From positions 3,844,001 through 3,908,000 of the forward strand of contig CP036163.1 of assembly GCA_019056595.1 (NCBI GenBank): 64,000 bases of DNA, in the 5' to 3' direction. Below, piece by piece: positions 16,369 through 25,026 of the stretch (position 1 is its first letter; each line of letters starts with the position of its first letter). Source of the stretch: Pectobacterium atrosepticum (GTDB taxonomy: Bacteria; Pseudomonadota; Gammaproteobacteria; Enterobacterales; Enterobacteriaceae). Made by a program: the position numbers and the translations under genes. Under the pieces are notes generated by a model. That model was given only the letters and a program-made list of their open reading frames with translations, was not told the origin of the DNA and made no database searches.

Positions 16369-17291
16369 AAGTGAAACCTTCCACAGCACGATGGTTTTTT
16401 CATCGCGGGTTACTGGTATTTCTCATGACCGTATCGTGGCATGCCGCTGCTGACGAATTAATTAAATGGGAGCGGATCCCGCTGCAAATTCCACTAAAAA
16501 TTGGGCAAGAACGCGTTATTTTTGCTGATAAAAATGTTCGTGTTGGCTTCCCGCCGGCACTGAATGACAAGTTACGCGTACAATCGACCGGTGGCGCAGT
16601 TTATCTCAAAGCGGACAGTGCATTTCCTCAAACGCGGTTGCAGTTACAGGATTTGGAAAGCGGCGAGATTATTCTGCTCGACGTGACTGCGTCATTGAAT
16701 GGCCCGACGGAGCCTATCCGCCTGGTGTACAGCGGTGATGTGACCTCGGTTGATAATAGCGACCGTCCAGCCAAATCATCTGAGCGTAGTAGCTCATCCT
16801 CTGCTTCGGAAACGAAGCCAGACGCGAAAGCGCCTAAGACTCCCCGCTATAACGCACCCTTGCCCGTCGTTCTGACCCGTTTTGCCGCACAAACACTCTA
16901 CGGTCCTTTACGTGCGGTAGAGCCAGTGAGTGGTATTCATCCCGTTAATCCTCGGCTATCTGGGAAGATCACGACGTTATACCCCTCTGAACCGTTTGAT
17001 ATTACCACGCTGTCAGCCTGGGGCGTTGGGGCGCGCTCCGTTGTAGCCCTGCGTATTCGCAATACATCAAGTCGAAAGGTCGTTCTCGATCCCCGGATTC
17101 TTCAGGGGCAGTTTGTTTCTGCGACGTTCCAGCATCGTTGGGTCGGGCCAATAGGCACACCAGAAGACACGACAACATTGTATCTGGTGACCGATAACCG
17201 TCCAGAACTGGCATTTGTCGCAGAGCCGGTCGCCAAAATAAGTTCGGCATCAGGTAAGGCCAGTAAGAAGGAGCGAGCTTATGCAAATTAA
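16365..17291 (+). CDS. TIGR03749-type ICE protein (DUF3438), VirB9/TraK-like position
   Basis: 308 residues with a signal peptide ending near HAAADELIKWERIPLQIPL. An N-terminal beta domain (GQERVIFADKNVRVGFPPALNDKLRVQSTGGAVYLKA), a Ser/Lys-rich linker (about 125-160) and a C-terminal beta domain. The motif order matches PFL_4704/TIGR03749. In T4SS terms it is placed like VirB9/TraK, an outer-membrane-complex component. It overlaps the next gene by 11 bases. Confidence 0.8.
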   Translation: MKVKPSTARWFFHRGLLVFLMTVSWHAAADELIKWERIPLQIPLKIGQERVIFADKNVRVGFPPALNDKLRVQSTGGAVYLKADSAFPQTRLQLQDLESGEIILLDVTASLNGPTEPIRLVYSGDVTSVDNSDRPAKSSERSSSSSASETKPDAKAPKTPRYNAPLPVVLTRFAAQTLYGPLRAVEPVSGIHPVNPRLSGKITTLYPSEPFDITTLSAWGVGARSVVALRIRNTSSRKVVLDPRILQGQFVSATFQHRWVGPIGTPEDTTTLYLVTDNRPELAFVAEPVAKISSASGKASKKERAYAN

Positions 17292-18813
17292 GTCCAATAC
17301 GTTGGTCAAAGTGATTGTGCCATTGGTGCTGGCCATCGGCGCATTGATTGGCTTAAAAAGTTGCCAGGGACCCGCTCAGACACAGAATGCCACTGATACC
17401 TCAACGACAACGCTGGGATTGTCTCAGGATGAACTCAAGGCGTTAGGCGTTGCGGGTGACACCCCACAGGATACGTTACGTACAGTTGTTGGTTCGTTGA
17501 ACCAGGTACGCAGTGATTTGGGCAAGCTCAGCCAACAAAATGAGGACCTGAAAAAACAAAATGATGTGTTGACCCGACGTAGTACTGATGTATCCGGACA
17601 AGTGAATGAGGCCGTTTCAGGTGTGCAACAGTCCTACGACACGCAACAAAAGCGCTTACAGGATGAGCAGTTACGGCTACAGAATAAAATCCAGGAACTG
17701 ACCGATAAAGTGGCTAATACGATGAGTAATCCCGGTGGCCATATTAGCGGAGGGAGTAACTACCTGGGATCCTCAGGGCACGGTGATATCCCTCTGGGGT
17801 TAGGGTTGGACGGCATGGGAAGTGGTACCACTGGCACCCAGTCACAAGGTGCAGATGGCCTGATATGGGTACAACCAAAAGACCAGAAGCCAACGGATCC
17901 TAATAAGACTTCCAGTGCTGGCATGCCAGCGCTCCCTCAGTTTCCTACCTCCTTTCTTAACGACAATGAGCTAACGCGCCAGAAAGCGGCGTATGAGCAA
18001 CAGGTGAAAGGGTACTCGAACGAAAAAAATGAGGTTACAGCAGAGCCTGTTTACACCTTACCAGAAAATTCCACGCTGATCGGCAGCCGGGCAATGACGG
18101 CGCTGTTGGGGCGCGTTCCGATTAACGGCACGGTGACTGACCCCTATCCCTTCAAGGTACTCATTGGTAAAGACAACCTGACCGCAAATGGCGTTGACTT
18201 ACCTGATGTTGAAGGTGCGATCGTATCAGGTACTGCCAGTGGTGACTGGACGTTGTCGTGCGTTCGTGGCCAGGTCAATAGTATTACGTTTGTGTTTGCC
18301 GATGGTACCGTTCGCACATTGCCGCGTGCCAACGCCAACAGCAATGGCAGTAGTAGCGGCAATGATCAAGGTGCAAGTGGCGCTAATGGTGGTATTGGCT
18401 GGATTTCTGATGAAGCGGGGATCCCGTGCATCAGTGGCGAGCGAAAATCTAACGCATCTACCTATCTGCCCACCATTTTTGCCCTCTCTGCTGGATCTGG
18501 GGCAGCCAGCGCGTTGAGCCAGAATCAGCAAACGACGCAAGCAAATGGTTACGGTGGGATGACGTCCTCACTCACGGGAGACGCAGGGCAGGCCGTCCTT
18601 GGCAAAGCGCTGGCCGGTGGCCTGAATGAGACGACTGACTGGGTGAAACAGCGCTACGGGCAGACATTTGATGCGATTTATGTCCCGCCTGGCATGCGAT
18701 TAGCCGTGCATATTACGAAGCAACTGGCGATTGATTACGAAGATAAAGGTCGCAAGGTTCGGTATGACTTCTCGTTGCCGGCTGATGGTGGCAGTCAACG
18801 TGGTTTAGATTAA
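17281..18813 (+). CDS. TIGR03752-type ICE protein, VirB10/TraB-like
   Basis: 510 residues. N-terminal anchor (about 8-25), periplasmic coiled coil (about 60-135, QNEDLKKQNDVLTRRSTDVSGQ), a Gly/Ser-rich linker and a C-terminal beta-barrel-like domain with STLIGSRAMTALLGRVPINGTV and VYVPPGMRLAVHI-like elements (DAIYVPPGMRLAVHITKQL). It spans inner and outer membranes like VirB10 and belongs to the PFL_4705 family. A second Gly/Asn/Ser-rich insert lies at about 345-370. Confidence 0.85.
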   Translation: MQIKSNTLVKVIVPLVLAIGALIGLKSCQGPAQTQNATDTSTTTLGLSQDELKALGVAGDTPQDTLRTVVGSLNQVRSDLGKLSQQNEDLKKQNDVLTRRSTDVSGQVNEAVSGVQQSYDTQQKRLQDEQLRLQNKIQELTDKVANTMSNPGGHISGGSNYLGSSGHGDIPLGLGLDGMGSGTTGTQSQGADGLIWVQPKDQKPTDPNKTSSAGMPALPQFPTSFLNDNELTRQKAAYEQQVKGYSNEKNEVTAEPVYTLPENSTLIGSRAMTALLGRVPINGTVTDPYPFKVLIGKDNLTANGVDLPDVEGAIVSGTASGDWTLSCVRGQVNSITFVFADGTVRTLPRANANSNGSSSGNDQGASGANGGIGWISDEAGIPCISGERKSNASTYLPTIFALSAGSGAASALSQNQQTTQANGYGGMTSSLTGDAGQAVLGKALAGGLNETTDWVKQRYGQTFDAIYVPPGMRLAVHITKQLAIDYEDKGRKVRYDFSLPADGGSQRGLD

Positions 18814-18822
18814 GGAGGCGAA

Positions 18823-19266
18823 ATGGAAGACGTTCACGCCTGCTGGGAAAATATCTGGATCTTTAGCACGGCGTCCGCAACCGACAGGCTCCGGATTGAT
18901 ATTCATTATTGTCAATCCGATTCTGAATTGTTAGCCAAAAGCCTGGTTGAATCAGCGCAAGCCTCGCTTTACTGGGTTAACGATGCTCTGTTTCTTGATG
19001 TCGGTAGCCATTGTATTCCGGTGCTGGAAGGCTGTTTTGTCGTCAGGCAGTTGCCGTCCACGTCACTTAAACGCTTTGAGCTGGCCTGCTTCCTGGAGAA
19101 ACAGTCTGACCCTTTCCTGATGGCCATCGAACAGGGCCATTTCAATGACTGGCATACCGTCCGGATGACCGTTGCCGAATTATACCGTCATCCGATGTGT
19201 CAGTCATTTTCACTCATTGCCGGTCATTTTCACTTATTCCGACGTTCTGGAGAACAACATGCCTAA
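18823..19266 (+). CDS. Conserved hypothetical T4SS operon protein
   Basis: 147 residues, no signal peptide or membrane span. AGGAGGC lies eight bases before ATG 18823, an excellent ribosome binding site, and the gene overlaps the next by eight bases, so it is a real member of the operon. Aromatic and histidine residues are frequent (QGHFNDWHTVRMTVAELYRHP). No family recognised; probably cytoplasmic. Confidence 0.6.
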   Translation: MEDVHACWENIWIFSTASATDRLRIDIHYCQSDSELLAKSLVESAQASLYWVNDALFLDVGSHCIPVLEGCFVVRQLPSTSLKRFELACFLEKQSDPFLMAIEQGHFNDWHTVRMTVAELYRHPMCQSFSLIAGHFHLFRRSGEQHA

Positions 19267-19666
19267 ATACCAGATTATGGCCACGCTGCTCATCGCGTTC
19301 TTGAGCGGATGCTCGACCTCAAAAGAAGAAATGCTGCCGGCTGGAGAACACTCCATGTTGGAGTTATGGAATGGCGCAGATGGAGAAGGAACTACTCGAC
19401 GTTCTGCTCAGGCCCGAGAGGCATTACGCCGACCACTGAGTACCGGGGAGAACCAGGCGTCTTTACATGATGATCGGAGCTACAGTCGCACTCAGGAGAG
19501 TGAAATCAGCCAACAGTTCCCCCGTCTGCCGAATCCAGACATGGTGATATACATTTTCCCTCATTTGGCAGAGGGCAGTACGCCAGTTCCTGGTTACAGC
19601 ACGGTATTTCCTTTCTATAGCCAGACTCAGTATGCGATGCCGGGTGAACGCGTGGAGGCACTGTAA
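19259..19666 (+). CDS. TIGR03751-type ICE lipoprotein
   Basis: 135 residues from ATG 19259, with CTGGAGAA upstream; the longer frame from 19172 is an artefact of overlap with the previous gene. Lipobox LSGC puts the lipidated Cys at residue 18. The mature protein has the conserved segment MLELWN and NPDMVIYIFPHLAEGSTPVPGYSTVFPFYSQTQYAMPGE of this family. VirB7/TraV-like role in the outer-membrane pore is inferred from size, lipobox and place. The stop overlaps the VirB4 start. Confidence 0.85.
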   Translation: MPKYQIMATLLIAFLSGCSTSKEEMLPAGEHSMLELWNGADGEGTTRRSAQAREALRRPLSTGENQASLHDDRSYSRTQESEISQQFPRLPNPDMVIYIFPHLAEGSTPVPGYSTVFPFYSQTQYAMPGERVEAL

Positions 19667-22527
19667 TGTTCCCGCTGTTTAATAAAAAACGCCTATTCCG
19701 CTCTCAGGAAACCCGAGTGCCTGATGAAGTGATCGGCAGTCTTGCTGAAGGTATTCCACTCCAAGTGGCAGGGCGTCCGTCGCTACAGCTGCCGGGGAAG
19801 ATGACGATTCAGGATGAGGTAAAGCTGAATCATGCTAACCCCTCAATTATCGATTACCTGCCGTGGGCTGAGTTCTTAGATAGTGACAAATGCCTGCTGC
19901 TCGATGATGGCATTTCTGTCGGTGCTGTATTTGACGTGACTCCTGTTGCGACAGAAGGGCGAACGGAAGCGCGATTGGAACAAATTCGCGATACGGTCGA
20001 GGATGCCATACAGGACAGCTTTGACGAGCTGGATGAAAACCCCTGGATTGCGCAGTTCTTTTGTCAGGATGAGAACAATGTCGATACCTATATCGACCGC
20101 CTGCGGAACTATGTTAAGCCACATGCCCAGGGTACACCGTTTTCGGAAGCCTGGCTGAAAGAGACTGAGCGACACTTACGGGGGATTGCCCGTTCTGAAG
20201 GGCTGTTTACTGACACCAAAATTACAGGCCAGCCTTGGCGTGGTCAGCAGCGTCGTACGCGCATGGTGGTATACCGCTGGATTGGTAAAAACAACAGAGA
20301 CCCGATGCCGCCGATCGCTATGCTCAATCAGGTCTGTGAACGTGTGACCAGCGCATTGTCGGGTGCTGGTGTAATGTGTGAGCGACAGAATGGCCATCAG
20401 GTGCATGGCTGGTTGCTGCGTCATTTTAATCCCTCACCGGAATGGGTGGATAAAGACACGTTATATCGTCAGGCAGCCTATTTTGACCGACGCGATACAC
20501 CTGATGGCACCATGCCGGTACTCAATGATTTTACGGAAACGCTATGGTTCAATCCGCCACGTTCGGACGTGGAGAACGGCGTATGGTGGTTTGATAATCA
20601 GGCGCATTGTGCGTTGCCGGTCGAGAAATTACGGCGTCCGCCAAAACCCGGAGCGATTACAGGGGAAATGCTCCGGGGAGAAAAGATCAATGCGTTAATG
20701 GATCTCTTTCCGGAAGGTACCACCCTGTGTATGACTATAGTGGTACAGCCGCAAGATAAACTGGAAGCTGATTTTACCCGGCTATCGAAGAACGCAGTAG
20801 GCGAGAACACCGAGTCTGGACGTGTTCGCCAGGATGTTAAAACCGTCAAAGAGTACCTGGGAAATCGGCACAAGTTGTACCGTGCCGGACTGACATTTTT
20901 GTTGCGTGCCGATGATGTGGAAACGCTCAATCATAAACGGGTTGAACTGACGACGGTGTTGCTAGGTGCTGGCTTGCAGCCAGTGCGGCCGGAGTATGAC
21001 GTTGCACCACTGAACACCTATTTGCGGGCATTACCTATGTGTTTTAACCCAGAGACGGATAAGAAACACTGGTATACCCGGCTAACGTGGGTACAGCATC
21101 TGGCTGGGTTATTGCCTGTAACGGGCCGAGAAACCGGTACGGGTAATCCCGGGATCAGCTTTTTCAATCGCGGGGGCGACGTATTTTCATTCGATCCGTT
21201 GAATAAAGGCGATCGCAGCCAAAATGCACATAAGCTGATATTTGGACCGACCGGTGCCGGGAAGTCGGCAACGATGTGCGCGATGTTATCGCAGGTGATG
21301 GCTATCCACAGACCCCGACTGTTTATTGCTGAAGCCGGCAACTCATTTGGGCTGTTGGCCGATTACTTTGAAAGTCTGGGGCTGACGGTGAATCAGGTCA
21401 GTATCAAACCGGATAGTGGATTGAGTCTTCCGTTGTTTGGTGATGCTTATCAGTTATTGAACAGTGATGTTCCTCTGGCCATTGATGCAGATGCACTGCC
21501 TGAGTTGGATGCGGACAGCGAAGAGCCAGGCGATGAGAAGGAGGGTAATAAAGAAAAACAAAAACGAGATATTTTGGGGGAAATGGAGATTTCAGCCCGC
21601 ATGATGATTACTGGCGGGGATACGAAAGAAGAAGCTGAGCTGAAGCGCGCCGATAGGGCGATGATCCGTGAAGCCTTAATTATGGCGGCTAAAGCTGCCT
21701 ATGCGGCTTCAGAACAAATGCTACCTTCTCATTTGCAATGTGCATTACTCAATATTTCCATGGATACCGAACGTAATGAACAGCGTCGGACTAAAGCCGC
21801 AGAGATGGCCGAATCGTTAAGCATGTTCACACAAGAGGGGAGTTTTGAAGCGGAACTGTTTAACCGTGAGGGGCAGCTCTGGCCAGAGGCTGATGTGACG
21901 CTGATTGACCTGGGCTATTTTGCGCGTGAAGGGTATGAAGCGCAGATGGCGCTGACGATGGTGTCACTGACTAACACCGTTAACAATATTGCTGAACGCG
22001 ATCAATACAAGAAGCGAGACATCGTGTTTGCCATCGATGAGGCGCACATTGCAACAGTGAATCCGCTGCTGGCCCCCTATATGACCAAGATCGTCAAAAT
22101 GTGGCGAAAGCTGGGTGCCTGGCTCTGGCTGGCAACGCAGAACCTGGAGGACTTCCCTGACGCTGCCGGCAAAATGCTTAACATGGCTGAATGGTGGCTC
22201 TGTTTGGTTATGCCGAAGAAAGAGGTCGATGATATCAGCCGCTTCAAATCCCTGACCGATGAACAGAAATCGGTGTTGATGTCGGCCAGCAAGCTGGATA
22301 AATGCTACACCGAGGGCGTTGTATTATCGAAGAACGTGCAGGCATTGTTTCGTGCCGTTCCCCCCAGTTTGTATTTGGCGCTCGGTATGACAGAAAAAGA
22401 AGAAAAAGTGGAACGACGTCGTTTGATGAATGAATTCCATTGTTCGGAGCTGGAAGCGGCAATGCGGGTCGCCACAGCATTAGATAACGCCCGTGGTTTG
22501 GTTGAGCAGGAGAAAGTTGCAGTATGA
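19666..22527 (+). CDS. VirB4/TraC-family conjugative ATPase (PFL_4706 type)
   Basis: 953 residues. The T4SS assembly ATPase: powers pilus biogenesis and substrate transfer at the inner-membrane base. Walker A GPTGAGKSAT lies at about 527-536, Walker B VFAIDEAHI at about 785-793, followed by WLWLATQNLEDF, as in TraC/VirB4 proteins. The N-terminal half is the long family-specific domain. An acidic insert (about 610-640, DADALPELDADSEEPGDEKEGNKEKQK interrupted) sits between the Walker motifs. It matches TIGR03744 in length and order; ATGA coupling to the next gene. Confidence 0.92.
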   Translation: MFPLFNKKRLFRSQETRVPDEVIGSLAEGIPLQVAGRPSLQLPGKMTIQDEVKLNHANPSIIDYLPWAEFLDSDKCLLLDDGISVGAVFDVTPVATEGRTEARLEQIRDTVEDAIQDSFDELDENPWIAQFFCQDENNVDTYIDRLRNYVKPHAQGTPFSEAWLKETERHLRGIARSEGLFTDTKITGQPWRGQQRRTRMVVYRWIGKNNRDPMPPIAMLNQVCERVTSALSGAGVMCERQNGHQVHGWLLRHFNPSPEWVDKDTLYRQAAYFDRRDTPDGTMPVLNDFTETLWFNPPRSDVENGVWWFDNQAHCALPVEKLRRPPKPGAITGEMLRGEKINALMDLFPEGTTLCMTIVVQPQDKLEADFTRLSKNAVGENTESGRVRQDVKTVKEYLGNRHKLYRAGLTFLLRADDVETLNHKRVELTTVLLGAGLQPVRPEYDVAPLNTYLRALPMCFNPETDKKHWYTRLTWVQHLAGLLPVTGRETGTGNPGISFFNRGGDVFSFDPLNKGDRSQNAHKLIFGPTGAGKSATMCAMLSQVMAIHRPRLFIAEAGNSFGLLADYFESLGLTVNQVSIKPDSGLSLPLFGDAYQLLNSDVPLAIDADALPELDADSEEPGDEKEGNKEKQKRDILGEMEISARMMITGGDTKEEAELKRADRAMIREALIMAAKAAYAASEQMLPSHLQCALLNISMDTERNEQRRTKAAEMAESLSMFTQEGSFEAELFNREGQLWPEADVTLIDLGYFAREGYEAQMALTMVSLTNTVNNIAERDQYKKRDIVFAIDEAHIATVNPLLAPYMTKIVKMWRKLGAWLWLATQNLEDFPDAAGKMLNMAEWWLCLVMPKKEVDDISRFKSLTDEQKSVLMSASKLDKCYTEGVVLSKNVQALFRAVPPSLYLALGMTEKEEKVERRRLMNEFHCSELEAAMRVATALDNARGLVEQEKVAV

Positions 22528-22970
22528 TGACATTGAAATACCCTACGCCGACTATCCAAACGGAGAGTGGCCATTTTCCCATGCTTTTTAGTCTTAAACC
22601 GCAAGGCGAGGCGGGGATTTCCCTGAAAAACGATAGCGAACTGCAACAACTACGTGATGCTATTCGCCAACGTTTACCCACGCAGTGCAATGTAACGTGC
22701 CATCCTCATAGGGTTGGCACCCGAAGTGCGGTAGCGCTGCATTTTGATGGTGGGCATGGTATCGGTCCCTGCGTTGATATCCTGATCTCTGTTGCCGGCA
22801 CAACGAGTTGGCCAGAGATTGATGATTACGATCATCCCCGTTGGTACATTTCTGTTCCGGATGCTGTTGATGTAGTTTATTTGGTTCTGTATCTGAAAGA
22901 GATAGCTGCAGGCAGTATCGACGCTATCAGCGCTGATGTTTTACGTTCGTATGATGAGTCAAATCAATAG
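22524..22970 (+). CDS. Hypothetical protein coupled to the VirB4 gene
   Basis: 148 residues, overlapping the VirB4-like gene by four bases. No membrane or signal segment. Beta-rich centre (SAVALHFDGGHGIGPCVDILISVAG) then a helix-rich C-terminus. Position at the end of the sub-operon before a terminator is constant for accessory T4SS genes; I do not recognise the family. Confidence 0.55.
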   Translation: MMTLKYPTPTIQTESGHFPMLFSLKPQGEAGISLKNDSELQQLRDAIRQRLPTQCNVTCHPHRVGTRSAVALHFDGGHGIGPCVDILISVAGTTSWPEIDDYDHPRWYISVPDAVDVVYLVLYLKEIAAGSIDAISADVLRSYDESNQ

Positions 22971-23038
22971 CAAAATTACATAGTGGATTGACAAAGATTA
23001 GGGGCAACACCGCAGAGGTTAATAACAAGCAAACTAGG

Positions 23039-23059
23039 GTGCCAGCAATGTGCTGGCAC
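23039..23059 (+). terminator. Hairpin between convergent genes
   Basis: GTGCCAGCA / TGCTGGCAC with an ATG loop, a nine-base perfect stem. It lies between the end of the VirB4 sub-operon and the convergent antisense gene, so it can serve either. Confidence 0.6.
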
Positions 23060-23071
23060 TATAGATTTCAG

Positions 23072-23506
23072 TTACGTTTTGCTTTGTTCATTCATTGCGA
23101 GTAAGAAAAATGCGACAACAAAGCTGGTGTAATACCAAATTGTTTTTAGTGGAACAATCGATTCAAGCGTCCCGTTAGAAAAAACACCAACAAAACCAAA
23201 AGTCAGAAATGCTAGCACTGCCAATGGTATTACAGAATTGTGTATATACACCTGAGCATATATTAATCCCAGATATAGAATCATACTGAAGAATGAGGCG
23301 GCTAAAATTTTACCAAAAAAAATAAAGAAAAACTTTATGTACTTTAATTTATCCGAGTCTTCAAGGGAAATGCTCAATACATAGACATCAAGATCCAGTG
23401 AAAAGTTTGTTTGATAAATATAACAAGCACATATTAATGGTAATACGATTATTTTACATAAATCTTTTAGGTTATTAATATCAGATATTTTTGGTAATAC
23501 GTCCAT
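23072..23506 (-). CDS. Antisense hypothetical membrane protein
   Basis: 144 residues, four predicted membrane spans (about 20-33, 60-85, 92-112 and 122-140), almost no soluble domain. AT-rich relative to the tra genes and on the opposite strand, like the gene at 13740-14279. The same 18-bp element lies 58 bp upstream of its start. Family unknown; surface/entry exclusion is one possibility by position only. Confidence 0.5.
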   Translation of the reverse strand: MDVLPKISDINNLKDLCKIIVLPLICACYIYQTNFSLDLDVYVLSISLEDSDKLKYIKFFFIFFGKILAASFFSMILYLGLIYAQVYIHNSVIPLAVLAFLTFGFVGVFSNGTLESIVPLKTIWYYTSFVVAFFLLAMNEQSKT

Positions 23507-23563
23507 TTTCCCCTCTAGTTAGCCTGCAAATAGGCATAATGACAATTTTATTTTCTTTTTCCC

Positions 23564-23581
23564 AAAAAGAGTTTATCGCTG
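23564..23581 (+). promoter_or_regulatory. Element shared by two T4SS sub-operons (copy 2)
   Basis: AAAAAGAGTTTATCGCTG, a 17/18 match to 14339-14356. It lies 65 bp before the start of the TIGR03757-type gene, the first gene of the next sub-operon. It could be part of a promoter or the binding site of a shared regulator. Confidence 0.45.
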
Positions 23582-23645
23582 TTTATCTGACCATGCTACT
23601 GCATGCTGATGGTTGTTGATCAACCCACAGACAAGGAGTATGGCT

Positions 23646-24050
23646 ATGTGCAGCAAAATAGCCGTTTTTCTTTTTTTACTCTCACCTGCGCCATTACTGG
23701 CCAATCCCGTTGTTTATACCGACCAGCAACATCCTCCTACCAATCTTACCCCCGAGACTCAGATAGTCTGGCTGGATGCTCCGGAACGGTTGCAGCGTTC
23801 CGTGTTTGGCGAGTTTCCCGCATCGATGGAACAAGCGACAGTACAAGCTCAGGTTGTTATGCGCTCCCCGAAGTGGCAACAGCATGAGAATGACCTGCAA
23901 ACGGCCTATCGTGGTGTGGTGCATGCATGGGAAATTGGCGTGCGCAAATATCCTGCTGTTGTTTTTGACGATCGCGACGTGGTGTACGGTACTGCTGATG
24001 TTGCCATGGCTATCGCATATAAAATGCAAGAAGGGGGTAGCCATGAGTAA
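23646..24050 (+). CDS. TIGR03757-type ICE protein
   Basis: 134 residues from ATG 23646; AAGGAG at 23633-23638 fits this start (spacing seven) and is too close to the ATG at 23640. Signal peptide ends near PLLA/NPVVYTDQ. C-terminal part YPAVVFDDRDVVYGTADVAMAIA is the conserved PFL_4709/TIGR03757 motif and recalls TrbC-like thioredoxin folds without the cysteines. Exported; overlaps the next gene by eight bases. Confidence 0.8.
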   Translation: MCSKIAVFLFLLSPAPLLANPVVYTDQQHPPTNLTPETQIVWLDAPERLQRSVFGEFPASMEQATVQAQVVMRSPKWQQHENDLQTAYRGVVHAWEIGVRKYPAVVFDDRDVVYGTADVAMAIAYKMQEGGSHE

Positions 24051-25017
24051 ATGGCGAACCCGACTCCGTCCACTTGCTGTTGGCATTATGCTTACGACGG
24101 CATGTGAGCCTGCCGCTATTGCTGCCGTTAATACCGCGCAGATTGTTGCCAGCGCTATTTCGCCTGGATGTATCAGTTGGCGTGTCAGTGGCATTTGTTA
24201 CTGGCTGTTCTGCACGAATTTCGGTTGCACCATACGAACGTCCGTCAAGGTGTCCCACTTTATTCCCGATGCGGTCGTGTCCACATATATGGCTCCAGGA
24301 GGTAACCCCTGGTCAGAAATGTCTCCAGTAAGCCAAGGTGCGGGAGGGTTGGAAAGTACGATTACCAGTGGATTAACTGGAGTTACTGCCGGTGGTGGTA
24401 ACGCAGCAGACATTAAGGATCCTGGACGAAGAAAATCCAACATCAAATTTAAGTATGCGGATGCGATAGGTCACCCAGCCTCGACACTTATCGGTGGACA
24501 AATTCCCGGTTATTCCTGCGACAGTGTCGCCACACCGCTCATGCCGTATTTTCTGAGCACGCTAGATTCTCTCGCCTGGCGAACGGGAATTCCTGAATCA
24601 CTGTATCCAGAGGCACTCATTCCCGGCCAGCGTGAAGTCGGTAGCATGGCATCAGGAAATATGTGGGGGAATGTTTATCCCCGCTCTGGATTTATCCAGC
24701 ATACCGATGACGATAAAGCGTCAGCCGTAGTCGCCCAGCGCGTGGCGGACATTATTACGCGTTCTGGCCAACTGCACGTCTATCAGCCCCTGACAGGCTC
24801 CCGCCGTGATGGGTACTGGCCCCCCGAACCTGTCGTGGAAAACACCAACAATCACAAGTGGCAGCGTTTGTCTCCACAGCTAACGTCCTCATGCGCCGTA
24901 TTCCCTGATGGTGACCACATGTCAGCTGAAAATGGCAATGCAGCCTATGCCCTTTGGCAGCCCTACAGTTGCTGCCAACGTCGTGGTCAGCGGTTGTTAT
25001 CTGCCACTAATTTTTAA
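24043..25017 (+). CDS. TIGR03756-type ICE protein, TraU-like
   Basis: 324 residues from ATG 24043 (AAGGGGGT upstream); the longer open frame upstream is out-of-frame overlap. A signal-like N-terminus (RPLAVGIMLTTACEPAAIA) leads into the cysteine-rich SPGCISWRVSGICYWLFCTNFGCTI motif typical of TraU/PFL_4710 proteins. The C-terminus ends AAYALWQPYSCCQRRGQ, also conserved. TraU-family proteins are periplasmic and needed for DNA transfer more than pilus growth. Confidence 0.85.
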   Translation: MSKWRTRLRPLAVGIMLTTACEPAAIAAVNTAQIVASAISPGCISWRVSGICYWLFCTNFGCTIRTSVKVSHFIPDAVVSTYMAPGGNPWSEMSPVSQGAGGLESTITSGLTGVTAGGGNAADIKDPGRRKSNIKFKYADAIGHPASTLIGGQIPGYSCDSVATPLMPYFLSTLDSLAWRTGIPESLYPEALIPGQREVGSMASGNMWGNVYPRSGFIQHTDDDKASAVVAQRVADIITRSGQLHVYQPLTGSRRDGYWPPEPVVENTNNHKWQRLSPQLTSSCAVFPDGDHMSAENGNAAYALWQPYSCCQRRGQRLLSATNF

Positions 25018-25026
25018 GGAATAACG

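Noticed and set aside
23776-24042. Upstream extension of the TraU-like gene
   Set aside because: It overlaps the TIGR03757-type gene completely; ATG 24043 has the ribosome binding site and signal peptide.
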